NCBI GenBank assembly: GCA_030268105.1 | Contig: BSDZ01000086.1 | Coordinates: 4,621,890-4,685,889 of the forward strand | Source of the DNA: Volvox africanus | Taxonomy: Eukaryota; Chlorophyta; Chlorophyceae; Chlamydomonadales; Volvocaceae | DNA length: 64,000 nucleotides | Direction of reading: 5' to 3' | Shown here: positions 21,100 through 34,901 of the stretch, piece after piece | Numbering within the stretch: position 1 is the stretch's first letter | Layout of the letters: each line of letters opens with the position of its first letter | Position numbers and translations under genes: made by a program | Notes under the pieces: model-generated | Seen by the model: only the letters and a program-made list of their open reading frames with translations | The model's database searches: none | Told to the model about the DNA's origin: nothing

Positions 21100-23839
21100 C
21101 CTGCACCATGTCCGTGAACATTTGTAAGGAATTTTCCTAACTTGCGCCAAATAGATCGGCAGCGCTTCGTCTTGTTTCATTTTCAACGCATATATCTCTG
21201 CAATAAGTTGTGAATTTCATTTATCACTATTGGCGGCAAAAAAAGCTCCGATCCTGGGTTTTAGGGTTTTAGGGTTTTTAGGGTTTTAGGGTTTAAGGGT
21301 TTTAGGGTTTTAGCTTTAGGGTTTAGGGTTTTAGGGTTTTTTTAGGGTTTTATGGTCTTGACTTTGTGTAAAAGCCAGCAAAGCCCCTCAATGGGCCGTA
21401 TTACTTGCTCTGTCATTCATTCGTATATGAGTGTTGCTCTTACTCGTGCGCTCGGGAATCATTCGTTCGTATATGAGTGCTCTTCACATTCCAACACCAA
21501 TAGTCAAAAATTTGTATTACAAAAAGTGGAAATGATAAAAAATAAATTAGAATATGATACAAAAATGCAATGAAACAAACAAGAGTGGCAAAATGTTCAA
21601 AGGCTTATTCAGCCGGCAGCATTATGATTTATGTACTGACGAAAATTTAAACATTCATCTAAAGAGCAATAATCATCGGCCAGATTGAAATCGTGTTATC
21701 ACAAAAGAGTGCCCACATTTAAAACAAGCAACTCAAAGACATTGCAATGAGTAAAACACACAAAAGAGTCAATATGCTAAACAACAACTTCAAAACTTTG
21801 AAAAGCAGGGTAAATGATGAGAAGCAGTTTCACCATTACGATTTCTGTTTAGACGTTTAGACTTAAATTGTCATGTGAAGAAATAGTCAATGGCCATATG
21901 AAACTCCTTTAAATTGAGTATAAGCAACTGAAATGCAATGCAATAAGAGAAATACACAAAAGAGAAGAACTTTAAAACGATGAAAAACTAAAAGGGTTAT
22001 TGATAAAGCAATTGCACAAGCAGTTTTACATTTCACAGCTGGCTCACAGCAAGCCGGGGTGACAATGGGCGTTACCCACACTTAGCAGACGTGGATGCCT
22101 TACTCGACTTCACGTTGATCCCCTTCAATCCATCCTTAATCAATTCCTTCAAGCTTCCTACTTCGACCCTTCCATATCTCCTGTTCCATTCCTCCTTCGT
22201 TTGTTGTGTGTGCCCTGTTTGAGTCACACCCACAAACCCTCTTCTCATGTAATCTTGCAAGGCAATTTCGCATCCCTGCTTGCACATGCCGTCCTCTCAG
22301 TGCTCTGATGGCTTGCATGGTTCATGCCTGTTTCTGGGCACCATAATTGTCCTGTTTGTGCCGGGCGAATGCAGTACTCGGGTCTTGGGGTCAATGCCTG
22401 ATACCACCCCCTGCCGGACTGCTTTCTGTGAACCGCCTTGCCTAGCTTGTCCAACATTTTGATGCTATAATGATTTTGCTTCATCCACTGGCCTGGCGTG
22501 AGCCATGCCGACAAATCCGCACTCTTGCTTGATGGCGGATACCACTTCGCATTCCAACTTGTACAAATATCCCTTCCGGCACCCCGACAGCACCACTCTG
22601 TCACATATGCACACGTACACCAATTGGTCCCCAAAACTAATTTTTCCTCCATTTTCGCCCAATGATGCAACGGATATCACCTTTACATAGCTGCTCGGTA
22701 CCACGTAAACATTGTTAATTGTGACTGTGGCGTTCGGACGGCAAGACGGTGCCAATTTTAACGTGCCAATGGCTGTGGGTCGCATGACTCCTCCGTTCAT
22801 GCTCATAATGTCAAACTTATCTCTCTCGTTGATTTTGACCACGTCTGTTAGATCCCGTTCATCATAAGTGATGTGGTGAGCTGCTCCTGAGTCCATGCAC
22901 CATCCTTGCACCTTGCTGTGCTGTGACCCCACAAATGCATAGTTATCTGGGTGATCCATCCTGCGGCCTCCTGCATCACCACGTCGCCCTTGATTCCTTT
23001 CTTGTTCTGTCATTGGTCGACTTTTTGCAGTGTGATATTCGCTGTTACTTTGCATTTGCCTTCCCGCTGACCTTGGTGGCATGCTGCTGCTTGCAATGTT
23101 GCGTCTGTCACCTGTCCATTCATCTTCACGATGATGGTATTGCGACTGCTGTGAATTGAATTTGGATCTCTCTTGAAACTCCGGCGGTGACCACGTTAAG
23201 GATGTGTCCGGCCATATTGGCCAACACAACGAGCCCCTTTGTGGGTCACGCCCGAATATTTTGCCTTTCCAACCTGGAAATCGGCTACCGCCGAATCGCC
23301 TGTGCACCCATTCACGCCTATATCCTCCACCACAATTGCTCTGTCAATTGCTCCACGCACCGCCTCGTCCTGTGCCCACAAACGCGACTGACTCGCTTTT
23401 CGGGTTTCCTACATCCATCCGCCTTTCGAACGCCAGCAATTGGGCGCTCACTCTTGTCTAAGTCAGCAAAGCGGCCGGCCCCTCACTGGAACGTATTACT
23501 TGCTCTGACAGTCTTTTATATACGAGATTCGCTCACATTCCAACACCCCCCGTGAGTGACACTCCGTCGATTCTCACGATCTACCCCTTACTGCCTCGTC
23601 CCTGCAACCCTGCCCTGGTCCACAGCCGCGTACTTGCGCTCGGGGCACATAACCTGTGAAAAGTCAGCAAAGCGCCCCTCCCTGGGCCGTATAACTAGCT
23701 CTGACATTCATTCGTATATTAGTGTTGCTCACATTCCAACAACGCTTAACCTGATACTTTCAGAGTTGTAACTATCATTCCAAACCTATTTGTATGTCCT
23801 ACCAGCAGGTTATCTCCCTCTCAGTTACTGGCTGACCTG
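21100..23839. repeat. Sat2705 unit 4, carrying a telomere-like patch
   Basis: 2,740 bp: about 60 bp of the normal unit are lost and about 95 bp of telomere-like repeat gained. Copia frame at 22465-23307 with one private change (R to H at residue 60). Confidence 0.95.
21256..21350 (+). repeat. Interstitial telomere-like repeat tract
   Basis: Eleven or so irregular units, mostly TTTTAGGG with some TTTAGGG, a ctttaggg and longer T runs. It replaces the unit segment between gatcctg and tggtcttg. No target duplication. The unit type resembles telomeres of the green lineage (TTTTAGGG is known from Chlamydomonas). The tract is imperfect, so it is not a chromosome end. Confidence 0.9.
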
Positions 23840-26544
23840 CCTGCACCATGTCCGTGAACATTTGTAAGGAATTTTCCTAACTTGCGCCAAATAGATCGGC
23901 AGCGCTTCGTCTTGTTTCATTTTCAACGCATATATCTCTGCAATAAGTTGTGAATTTCATGCATCACTATTGGCGGCAAAAAAAGCTCCGATCCTGTCCC
24001 AGCCTCCTTTTGCATTCACCGCAGCCAGGTGATAGTCCTGAACGTTTTCGAGCATTATGGTCTTGACTTTGTGTAAAAGCCAGCAAAGCCCCTCAATGGG
24101 CCGTATTACTTGCTCTGTCATTCATTCGTATATGAGTGTTGCTCTTACTCGTGCGCTCGGGAATCATTCGTTCGTATATGAGTGCTCTTCACATTCCAAC
24201 ACCAATAGTCAAAAATTTGTATTACAAAAAGTGGAAATGATAAAAAATAAATTAGAATATGATACAAAAATGCAATGAAACAAACAAGAGTGGCAAAATG
24301 TTCAAAGGCTTATTCAGCCGGCAGCATTATGATTTATGTACTGACGAAAATTTAAACATTCATCTAAAGAGCAATAATCATCGGCCAGATTGAAATCGTG
24401 TTATCACAAAAGAGTGCCCACATTTAAAACAAGCAACTCAAATACATTGCAATGAGTAAAACACACAAAAGAGTCAATATGCTAAACAACAACTTCAAAA
24501 CTTTGAAAAGCAGGGTAAATGATGAGAAGCAGTTTCACCATTACGATTTCTGTTTAGACGTTTAGACTTAAATTGTCATGTGAAGAAATAGTCAATGGCC
24601 ATATGAAACTCCTTTAAATTGAGTATAAGCAACTGAAATGCAATGCAATAAGAGAAATACACAAAAGAGAAGAACTTTAAAACGATGAAAAACTAAAAGG
24701 GTTATTGATAAAGCAATTGCACAAGCAGTTTTACATTTCACAGCTGGCTCACAGCAAGCCGGGGTGACAATGGGCGTTACCCACACTTAGCAGACGTGGA
24801 TGCCTTACTCGACTTCACGTTGATCCCCTTCAATCCATCCTTAATCAATTCCTTCAAGCTTCCTACTTCGACCCTTCCATATCTCCTGTTCCATTCCTCC
24901 TTCGTTTGTTGTGTGTGCCCTGTTTGAGTCACACCCACAAACCCTCTTCTCATGTAATCTTGCAAGGCAATTTCGCATCCCTGCTTGCACATGCCGTCCT
25001 CTCAGTGCTCTGATGGCTTGCATGGTTCATGCCTGTTTCTGGGCACCATAATTGTCCTGTTTGTGCCGGGCGAATGCAGTACTCGGGTCTTGGGGTCAAT
25101 GCCTGATACCACCCCCTGCCGGACTGCTTTCTGTGAACCGCCTTGCCTAGCTTGTCCAACATTTTGATGCTATAATGATTTTGCTTCATCCACTGGCCTG
25201 GCGTGAGCCATGCCGACAAATCCGCACTCTTGCTTGATGGCGGATACCACTTCGCATTCCAACTTGTACAAATATCCCTTCCGGCACCCCGACAGCACCA
25301 CTCTGTCACATATGCACACGTACACCAATTGGTCCCCAAAACTAATTTTTCCTCCATTTTCGCCCAATGATGCAACGGATATCACCTTTACATAGCTGCT
25401 CGGTACCACGTAAACATTGTTAATTGTGACTGTGGCGTTCGGACGGCAAGACGGTGCCAATTTTAACGTGCCAATGGCTGTGGGTCGCATGACTCCTCCG
25501 TTCATGCTCATAATGTCAAACTTATCTCTCTCGTTGATTTTGACCACGTCTGTTAGATCCCGTTCATCATAAGTGATGTGGTGAGCTGCTCCTGAGTCCA
25601 TGCACCATCCTTGCACCTTGCTGTGCTGTGACCCCACAAATGCATAGTTATCTGGGTGATCCATCCTGCGGCCTCCTGCATCACCACGTCGCCCTTGATT
25701 CCTTTCTTGTTCTGTCATTGGTCGACTTTTTGCAGTGTGATATTCGCTGTTACTTTGCATTTGCCTTCCCGCTGACCTTGGTGGCATGCTGCTGCTTGCA
25801 ATGTTGCGTCTGTCACCTGTCCATTCATCTTCACGACGATGGTATTGCGACTGCTGTGAATTGAATTTGGATCTCTCTTGAAACTCCGGCGGTGACCACG
25901 TGAAGGATGTGTCCGGCCATATTGGCCAACACAACGAGCCCCTTTGTGGGTCACGCCCGAATATTTTGCCTTTCCAACCTGGAAATCGGCTACCGCCGAA
26001 TCGCCTGTGCACCCATTCACGCCTATATCCTCCACCACAATTGCTCTGTCAATTGCTCCACGCACCGCCTCGTCCTGTGCCCACAAACGCGACTGACTCG
26101 CTTTTCGGGTTTCCTACATCCATCCGCCTTTCGAACGCCAGCAATTGGGCGCTCACTCTTGTCTAAGTCAGCAAAGCGGCCGGCCCCTCACTGGAACGTA
26201 TTACTTGCTCTGACAGTCTTTTATATACGAGATTCGCTCACATTCCAACACCCCCCGTGAGTGACACTCCGTCGATTCTCACGATCTACCCCTTACTGCC
26301 TCGTCCCTGCAACCCTGCCCTGGTCCACAGCCGCGTACTTGCGCTCGGGGCACATAACCTGTGAAAAGTCAGCAAAGCGCCCCTCCCTGGGCCGTATAAC
26401 TAGCTCTGACATTCATTCGTATATTAGTGTTGCTCACATTCCAACAACGCTTAACCTGATACTTTCAGAGTTGTAACTATCATTCCAAACCTATTTGTAT
26501 GTCCTACCAGCAGGTTATCTCCCTCTCAGTTACTGGCTGACCTG
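23840..26544. repeat. Sat2705 unit 5
   Basis: 2,705 bp; copia frame at 25170-26012 with private L to F at residue 37 (acgtgaagg in place of acgttaagg). This change removes a stop in the overlapping frame and makes a 123-codon frame at 25715-26086. Confidence 0.95.
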
Positions 26545-29249
26545 CCTGCACCATGTCCGTGAACATTTGTAAGGAATTTTCCTAACTTGCGCCAAATAGA
26601 TCGGCAGCGCTTCGTCTTGTTTCATTTTCAACGCATATATCTCTGCAATAAGTTGTGAATTTCATGCATCACTATTGGCGGCAAAAAAAGCTCCGATCCT
26701 GTCCCAGCCTCCTTTTGCATTCACCGCAGCCAGGTGATAGTCCTGAACGTTTTCGAGCATTATGGTCTTGACTTTGTGTAAAAGCCAGCAAAGCCCCTCA
26801 ATGGGCCGTATTACTTGCTCTGTCATTCATTCGTATATGAGTGTTGCTCTTACTCGTGCGCTCGGGAATCATTCGTTCGTATATGAGTGCTCTTCACATT
26901 CCAACACCAATAGTCAAAAATTTGTATTACAAAAAGTGGAAATGATAAAAAATAAATTAGAATATGATACAAAAATGCAATGAAACAAACAAGAGTGGCA
27001 AAATGTTCAAAGGCTTATTCAGCCGGCAGCATTATGATTTATGTACTGACGAAAATTTAAACATTCATCTAAAGAGCAATAATCATCGGCCAGATTGAAA
27101 TCGTGTTATCACAAAAGAGTGCCCACATTTAAAACAAGCAACTCAAAGACATTGCAATGAGTAAAACACACAAAAGAGTCAATATGCTAAACAACAACTT
27201 CAAAACTTTGAAAAGCAGGGTAAATGATGAGAAGCAGTTTCACCATTACGATTTCTGTTTAGACGTTTAGACTTAAATTGTCATGTGAAGAAATAGTCAA
27301 TGGCCATATGAAACTCCTTTAAATTGAGTATAAGCAACTGAAATGCAATGCAATAAGAGAAATACACAAAAGAGAAGAACTTTAAAACGATGAAAAACTA
27401 AAAGGGTTATTGATAAAGCAATTGCACAAGCAGTTTTACATTTCACAGCTGGCTCACAGCAAGCCGGGGTGACAATGGGCGTTACCCACACTTAGCAGAC
27501 GTGGATGCCTTACTCGACTTCACGTTGATCCCCTTCAATCCATCCTTAATCAATTCCTTCAAGCTTCCTACTTCGACCCTTCCATATCTCCTGTTCCATT
27601 CCTCCTTCGTTTGTTGTGTGTGCCCTGTTTGAGTCACACCCACAAACCCTCTTCTCATGTAATCTTGCAAGGCAATTTCGCATCCCTGCTTGCACATGCC
27701 GTCCTCTCAGTGCTCTGATGGCTTGCATGGTTCATGCCTGTTTCTGGGCACCATAATTGTCCTGTTTGTGCCGGGCGAATGCAGTACTCGGGTCTTGGGG
27801 TCAATGCCTGATACCACCCCCTGCCGGACTGCTTTCTGTGAACCGCCTTGCCTAGCTTGTCCAACATTTTGATGCTATAATGATTTTGCTTCATCCACTG
27901 GCCTGGCGTGAGCCATGCCGACAAATCCGCACTCTTGCTTGATGGCGGATACCACTTCGCATTCCAACTTGTACAAATATCCCTTCCGGCACCCCGACAG
28001 CACCACTCTGTCACATATGCACACGTACACCAATTGGTCCCCAAAACTAATTTTTCCTCCATTTTCGCCCAATGATGCAACGGATATCACCTTTACATAG
28101 CTGCTCGGTACCACGTAAACATTGTTAATTGTGACTGTGGCGTTCGGACGGCAAGACGGTGCCAATTTTAACGTGCCAATGGCTGTGGGTCGCATGACTC
28201 CTCCGTTCATGCTCATAATGTCAAACTTATCTCTCTCGTTGATTTTGACCACGTCTGTTAGATCCCGTTCATCATAAGTGATGTGGTGAGCTGCTCCTGA
28301 GTCCATGCACCATCCTTGCACCTTGCTGTGCTGTGACCCCACAAATGCATAGTTATCTGGGTGATCCATCCTGCGGCCTCCTGCATCACCACGTCGCCCT
28401 TGATTCCTTTCTTGTTCTGTCATTGGTCGACTTTTTGCAGTGTGATATTCGCTGTTACTTTGCATTTGCCTTCCCGCTGACCTTGGTGGCATGCTGCTGC
28501 TTGCAATGTTGCGTCTGTCACCTGTCCATTCATCTTCACGACGATGGTATTGCGACTGCTGTGAATTGAATTTGGATCTCTCTTGAAACTCCGGCGGTGA
28601 CCACGTTAAGGATGTGTCCGGCCAAATTGGCCAACACAACGAGCCCCTTTGTGGGTCACGCCCGAATATTTTGCCTTTCCAACCTGGAAATCGGCTACCG
28701 CCGAATCGCCTGTGCACCCATTCACGCCTATATCCTCCACCACAATTGCTCTGTCAATTGCTCCACGCACCGCCTCGTCCTGTGCCCACAAACGCGACTG
28801 ACTCGCTTTTCGGGTTTCCTACATCCATCCGCCTTTCGAACGCCAGCAATTGGGCGCTCACTCTTGTCTAAGTCAGCAAAGCGGCCGGCCCCTCACTGGA
28901 ACGTATTACTTGCTCTGACAGTCTTTTATATACGAGATTCGCTCACATTCCAACACCCCCCGTGAGTGACACTCCGTCGATTCTCACGATCTACCCCTTA
29001 CTGCCTCGTCCCTGCAACCCTGCCCTGGTCCACAGCCGCGTACTTGCGCTCGGGGCACATAACCTGTGAAAAGTCAGCAAAGCGCCCCTCCCTGGGCCGT
29101 ATAACTAGCTCTGACATTCATTCGTATATTAGTGTTGCTCACATTCCAACAACGCTTAACCTGATACTTTCAGAGTTGTAACTATCATTCCAAACCTATT
29201 TGTATGTCCTACCAGCAGGTTATCTCCCTCTCAGTTACTGGCTGACCTG
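26545..29249. repeat. Sat2705 unit 6
   Basis: 2,705 bp; copia frame at 27875-28717. Has ccaaattggcc near 28622, shared with units 7 and 9 only. Confidence 0.95.
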
Positions 29250-31954
29250 CCTGCACCATGTCCGTGAACATTTGTAAGGAATTTTCCTAACTTGCGCCAA
29301 ATAGATCGGCAGCGCTTCGTCTTGTTTCATTTTCAACGCATATATCTCTGCAATAAGTTGTGAATTTCATGCATCACTATTGGCGGCAAAAAAAGCTCCG
29401 ATCCTGTCCCAGCCTCCTTTTGCATTCACCGCAGCCAGGTGATAGTCCTGAACGTTTTCGAGCATTATGGTCTTGACTTTGTGTAAAAGCCAGCAAAGCC
29501 CCTCAATGGGCCGTATTACTTGCTCTGTCATTCATTCGTATATGAGTGTTGCTCTTACTCGTGCGCTCGGGAATCATTCGTTCGTATATGAGTGCTCTTC
29601 ACATTCCAACACCAATAGTCAAAAATTTGTATTACAAAAAGTGGAAATGATAAAAAATAAATTAGAATATGATACAAAAATGCAATGAAACAAACAAGAG
29701 TGGCAAAATGTTCAAAGGCTTATTCAGCCGGCAGCATTATGATTTATGTACTGACGAAAATTTAAACATTCATCTAAAGAGCAATAATCATCGGCCAGAT
29801 TGAAATCGTGTTATCACAAAAGAGTGCCCACATTTAAAACAAGCAACTCAAAGACATTGCAATGAGTAAAACACACAAAAGAGTCAATATGCTAAACAAC
29901 AACTTCAAAACTTTGAAAAGCAGGGTAAATGATGAGAAGCAGTTTCACCATTACGATTTCTGTTTAGACGTTTAGACTTAAATTGTCATGTGAAGAAATA
30001 GTCAATGGCCATATGAAACTCCTTTAAATTGAGAATAAGCAACTGAAATGCAATGCAATAAGAGAAATACACAAAAGAGAAGAACTTTAAAACGATGAAA
30101 AACTAAAAGGGTTATTGATAAAGCAATTGCACAAGCAGTTTTACATTTCACAGCTGGCTCACAGCAAGCCGGGGTGACAATGGGCGTTACCCACACTTAG
30201 CAGACGTGGATGCCTTACTCGACTTCACGTTGATCCCCTTCAATCCATCCTTAATCAATTCCTTCAAGCTTCCTACTTCGACCCTTCCATATCTCCTGTT
30301 CCATTCCTCCTTCGTTTGTTGTGTGTGCCCTGTTTGAGTCACACCCACAAACCCTCTTCTCATGTAATCTTGCAAGGCAATTTCGCATCCCTGCTTGCAC
30401 ATGCCGTCCTCTCAGTGCTCTGATGGCTTGCATGGTTCATGCCTGTTTCTGGGCACCATAATTGTCCTGTTTGTGCCGGGCGAATGCAGTACTCGGGTCT
30501 TGGGGTCAATGCCTGATACCACCCCCTGCCGGACTGCTTTCTGTGAACCGCCTTGCCTAGCTTGTCCAACATTTTGATGCTATAATGATTTTGCTTCATC
30601 CACTGGCCTGGCGTGAGCCATGCCGACAAATCCGCACTCTTGCTTGATGGCGGATACCACTTCGCATTCCAACTTGTACAAATATCCCTTCCGGCACCCC
30701 GACAGCACCACTCTGTCACATATGCACACGTACACCAATTGGTCCCCAAAACTAATTTTTCCTCCATTTTCGCCCAATGATGCAACGGATATCACCTTTA
30801 CATAGCTGCTCGGTACCACGTAAACATTGTTAATTGTGACTGTGGCGTTCGGACGGCAAGACGGTGCCAATTTTAACGTGCCAATGGCTGTGGGTCGCAT
30901 GACTCCTCCGTTCATGCTCATAATGTCAAACTTATCTCTCTCGTTGATTTTGACCACGTCTGTTAGATCCCGTTCATCATAAGTGATGTGGTGAGCTGCT
31001 CCTGAGTCCATGCACCATCCTTGCACCTTGCTGTGCTGTGACCCCACAAATGCATAGTTATCTGGGTGATCCATCCTGCGGCCTCCTGCATCACCACGTC
31101 GCCCTTGATTCCTTTCTTGTTCTGTCATTGGTCGACTTTTTGCAGTGTGATATTCGCTGTTACTTTGCATTTGCCTTCCCGCTGACCTTGGTGGCATGCT
31201 GCTGCTTGCAATGTTGCGTCTGTCACCTGTCCATTCATCTTCACGACGATGGTATTGCGACTGCTGTGAATTGAATTTGGATCTCTCTTGAAACTCCGGC
31301 GGTGACCACGTTAAGGATGTGTCCGGCCAAATTGGCCAACACAACGAGCCCCTTTGTGGGTCACGCCCGAATATTTTGCCTTTCCAACCTGGAAATCGGC
31401 TACCGCCGAATCGCCTGTGCACCCATTCACGCCTATATCCTCCACCACAATTGCTCTGTCAATTGCTCCACGCACCGCCTCGTCCTGTGCCCACAAACGC
31501 GACTGACTCGCTTTTCGGGTTTCCTACATCCATCCGCCTTTCGAACGCCAGCAATTGGGCGCTCACTCTTGTCTAAGTCAGCAAAGCGGCCGGCCCCTCA
31601 CTGGAACGTATTACTTGCTCTGACAGTCTTTTATATACGAGATTCGCTCACATTCCAACACCCCCCGTGAGTGACACTCCGTCGATTCTCACGATCTACC
31701 CCTTACTGCCTCGTCCCTGCAACCCTGCCCTGGTCCACAGCCGCGTACTTGCGCTCGGGGCACATAACCTGTGAAAAGTCAGCAAAGCGCCCCTCCCTGG
31801 GCCGTATAACTAGCTCTGACATTCATTCGTATATTAGTGTTGCTCACATTCCAACAACGCTTAACCTGATACTTTCAGAGTTGTAACTATCATTCCAAAC
31901 CTATTTGTATGTCCTACCAGCAGGTTATCTCCCTCTCAGTTACTGGCTGACCTG
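29250..31954. repeat. Sat2705 unit 7
   Basis: 2,705 bp; copia frame at 30580-31422. Has ccaaattggcc, and gagaataag at 30031, a variant also seen in units 11, 15, 18 and 19. Confidence 0.95.
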
Positions 31955-34659
31955 CCTGCACCATGTCCGTGAACATTTGTAAGGAATTTTCCTAACTTGC
32001 GCCAAATAGATCGGCAGCGCTTCGTCTTGTTTCATTTTCAACGCATATATCTCTGCAATAAGTTGTGAATTTCATGCATCACTATTGGCGGCAAAAAAAG
32101 CTCCGATCCTGTCCCAGCCTCCTTTTGCATTCACCGCAGCCAGGTGATAGTCCTGAACGTTTTCGAGCATTATGGTCTTGACTTTGTGTAAAAGCCAGCA
32201 AAGCCCCTCAATGGGCCGTATTACTTGCTCTGTCATTCATTCGTATATGAGTGTTGCTCTTACTCGTGCGCTCGGGAATCATTCGTTCGTATATGAGTGC
32301 TCTTCACATTCCAACACCAATAGTCAAAAATTTGTATTACAAAAAGTGGAAATGATAAAAAATAAATTAGAATATGATACAAAAATGCAATGAAACAAAC
32401 AAGAGTGGCAAAATGTTCAAAGGCTTATTCAGCCGGCAGCATTATGATTTATGTACTGACGAAAATTTAAACATTCATCTAAAGAGCAATAATCATCGGC
32501 CAGATTGAAATCGTGTTATCACAAAAGAGTGCCCACATTTAAAACAAGCAACTCAAAGACATTGCAATGAGTAAAACACACAAAAGAGTCAATATGCTAA
32601 ACAACAACTTCAAAACTTTGAAAAGCAGGGTAAATGATGAGAAGCAGTTTCACCATTACGATTTCTGTTTAGACGTTTAGACTTAAATTGTCATGTGAAG
32701 AAATAGTCAATGGCCATATGAAACTCCTTTAAATTGAGTATAAGCAACTGAAATGCAATGCAATAAGAGAAATACACAAAAGAGAAGAACTTTAAAACGA
32801 TGAAAAACTAAAAGGGTTATTGATAAAGCAATTGCACAAGCAGTTTTACATTTCACAGCTGGCTCACAGCAAGCCGGGGTGACAATGGGCGTTACCCACA
32901 CTTAGCAGACGTGGATGCCTTACTCGACTTCACGTTGATCCCCTTCAATCCATCCTTAATCAATTCCTTCAAGCTTCCTACTTCGACCCTTCCATATCTC
33001 CTGTTCCATTCCTCCTTCGTTTGTTGTGTGTGCCCTGTTTGAGTCACACCCACAAACCCTCTTCTCATGTAATCTTGCAAGGCAATTTCGCATCCCTGCT
33101 TGCACATGCCGTCCTCTCAGTGCTCTGATGGCTTGCATGGTTCATGCCTGTTTCTGGGCACCATAATTGTCCTGTTTGTGCCGGGCGAATGCAGTACTCG
33201 GGTCTTGGGGTCAATGCCTGATACCACCCCCTGCCGGACTGCTTTCTGTGAACCGCCTTGCCTAGCTTGTCCAACATTTTGATGCTATAATGATTTTGCT
33301 TCATCCACTGGCCTGGCGTGAGCCATGCCGACAAATCCGCACTCTTGCTTGATGGCGGATACCACTTCGCATTCCAACTTGTACAAATATCCCTTCCGGC
33401 ACCCCGACAGCACCACTCTGTCACATATGCACACGTACACCAATTGGTCCCCAAAACTAATTTTTCCTCCATTTTCGCCCAATGATGCAACGGATATCAC
33501 CTTTACATAGCTGCTCGGTACCACGTAAACATTGTTAATTGTGACTGTGGCGTTCGGACGGCAAGACGGTGCCAATTTTAACGTGCCAATGGCTGTGGGT
33601 CGCATGACTCCTCCGTTCATGCTCATAATGTCAAACTTATCTCTCTCGTTGATTTTGACCACGTCTGTTAGATCCCGTTCATCATAAGTGATGTGGTGAG
33701 CTGCTCCTGAGTCCATGCACCATCCTTGCACCTTGCTGTGCTGTGACCCCACAAATGCATAGTTATCTGGGTGATCCATCCTGCGGCCTCCTGCATCACC
33801 ACGTCGCCCTTGATTCCTTTCTTGTTCTGTCATTGGTCGACTTTTTGCAGTGTGATATTCGCTGTTACTTTGCATTTGCCTTCCCGCTGACCTTGGTGGC
33901 ATGCTGCTGCTTGCAATGTTGCGTCTGTCACCTGTCCATTCATCTTCACGACGATGGTATTGCGACTGCTGTGAATTGAATTTGGATCTCTCTTGAAACT
34001 CCGGCGGTGACCACGTTAAGGATGTGTCCGGCCATATTGGCCAACACAACGAGCCCCTTTGTGGGTCACGCCCGAATATTTTGCCTTTCCAACCTGGAAA
34101 TCGGCTACCGCCGAATCGCCTGTGCACCCATTCACGCCTATATCCTCCACCACAATTGCTCTGTCAATTGCTCCACGCACCGCCTCGTCCTGTGCCCACA
34201 AACGCGACTGACTCGCTTTTCGGGTTTCCTACATCCATCCGCCTTTCGAACGCCAGCAATTGGGCGCTCACTCTTGTCTAAGTCAGCAAAGCGGCCGGCC
34301 CCTCACTGGAACGTATTACTTGCTCTGACAGTCTTTTATATACGAGATTCGCTCACATTCCAACACCCCCCGTGAGTGACACTCCGTCGATTCTCACGAT
34401 CTACCCCTTACTGCCTCGTCCCTGCAACCCTGCCCTGGTCCACAGCCGCGTACTTGCGCTCGGGGCACATAACCTGTGAAAAGTCAGCAAAGCGCCCCTC
34501 CCTGGGCCGTATAACTAGCTCTGACATTCATTCGTATATTAGTGTTGCTCACATTCCAACAACGCTTAACCTGATACTTTCAGAGTTGTAACTATCATTC
34601 CAAACCTATTTGTATGTCCTACCAGCAGGTTATCTCCCTCTCAGTTACTGGCTGACCTG
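31955..34659. repeat. Sat2705 unit 8
   Basis: 2,705 bp; copia frame at 33285-34127. Close to the consensus; no private change noticed. Confidence 0.95.
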
Positions 34660-34844
34660 CCTGCACCATGTCCGTGAACATTTGTAAGGAATTTTCCTAA
34701 CTTGCGCCAAATAGATCGGCAGCGCTTCGTCTTGTTTCATTTTCAACGCATATATTGTTAAGAGTGAGCAACACTCATATACGTATGAATGACAGAGCAA
34801 GTAATACGGCCCACGAGGGGCCGGGCGCTTTGCTGACTTTAACA

Positions 34845-34863
34845 GGTTATGAGCCCCGAGCGC
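34845..34863 (+). other. Candidate half-tRNA primer-binding site of TRIM-A
   Basis: ggttatgagccccgagcgc abuts the 5' LTR. Its complement reads gcgctcggggctcataacc, which looks like the end of a tRNA D stem followed by an anticodon arm with loop CTCATAA (CAT anticodon, Met). It does not complement a CCA tail. Drosophila copia is known to prime from a cleaved initiator-Met tRNA in a comparable way. Confidence 0.55.
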
Positions 34864-34874
34864 ATGTGCGCGGC

Positions 34875-34901
34875 TGGTTGAGAGGTCGCCGGTTCGAATC
34901 C
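34875..34901 (+). other. A-box- and B-box-like tRNA sequence inside TRIM-A
   Basis: tggttgagagg (34875-34885) fits the Pol III A-box pattern and ggttcgaatcc (34891-34901) fits the B-box. Only five bases separate them, far closer than in a tRNA gene, so this is a tRNA-derived piece and not a tRNA gene. Confidence 0.45.

Noticed and set aside
21256..21350. True chromosome end
   Set aside because: The tract is short, imperfect and continues into ordinary satellite on both sides.
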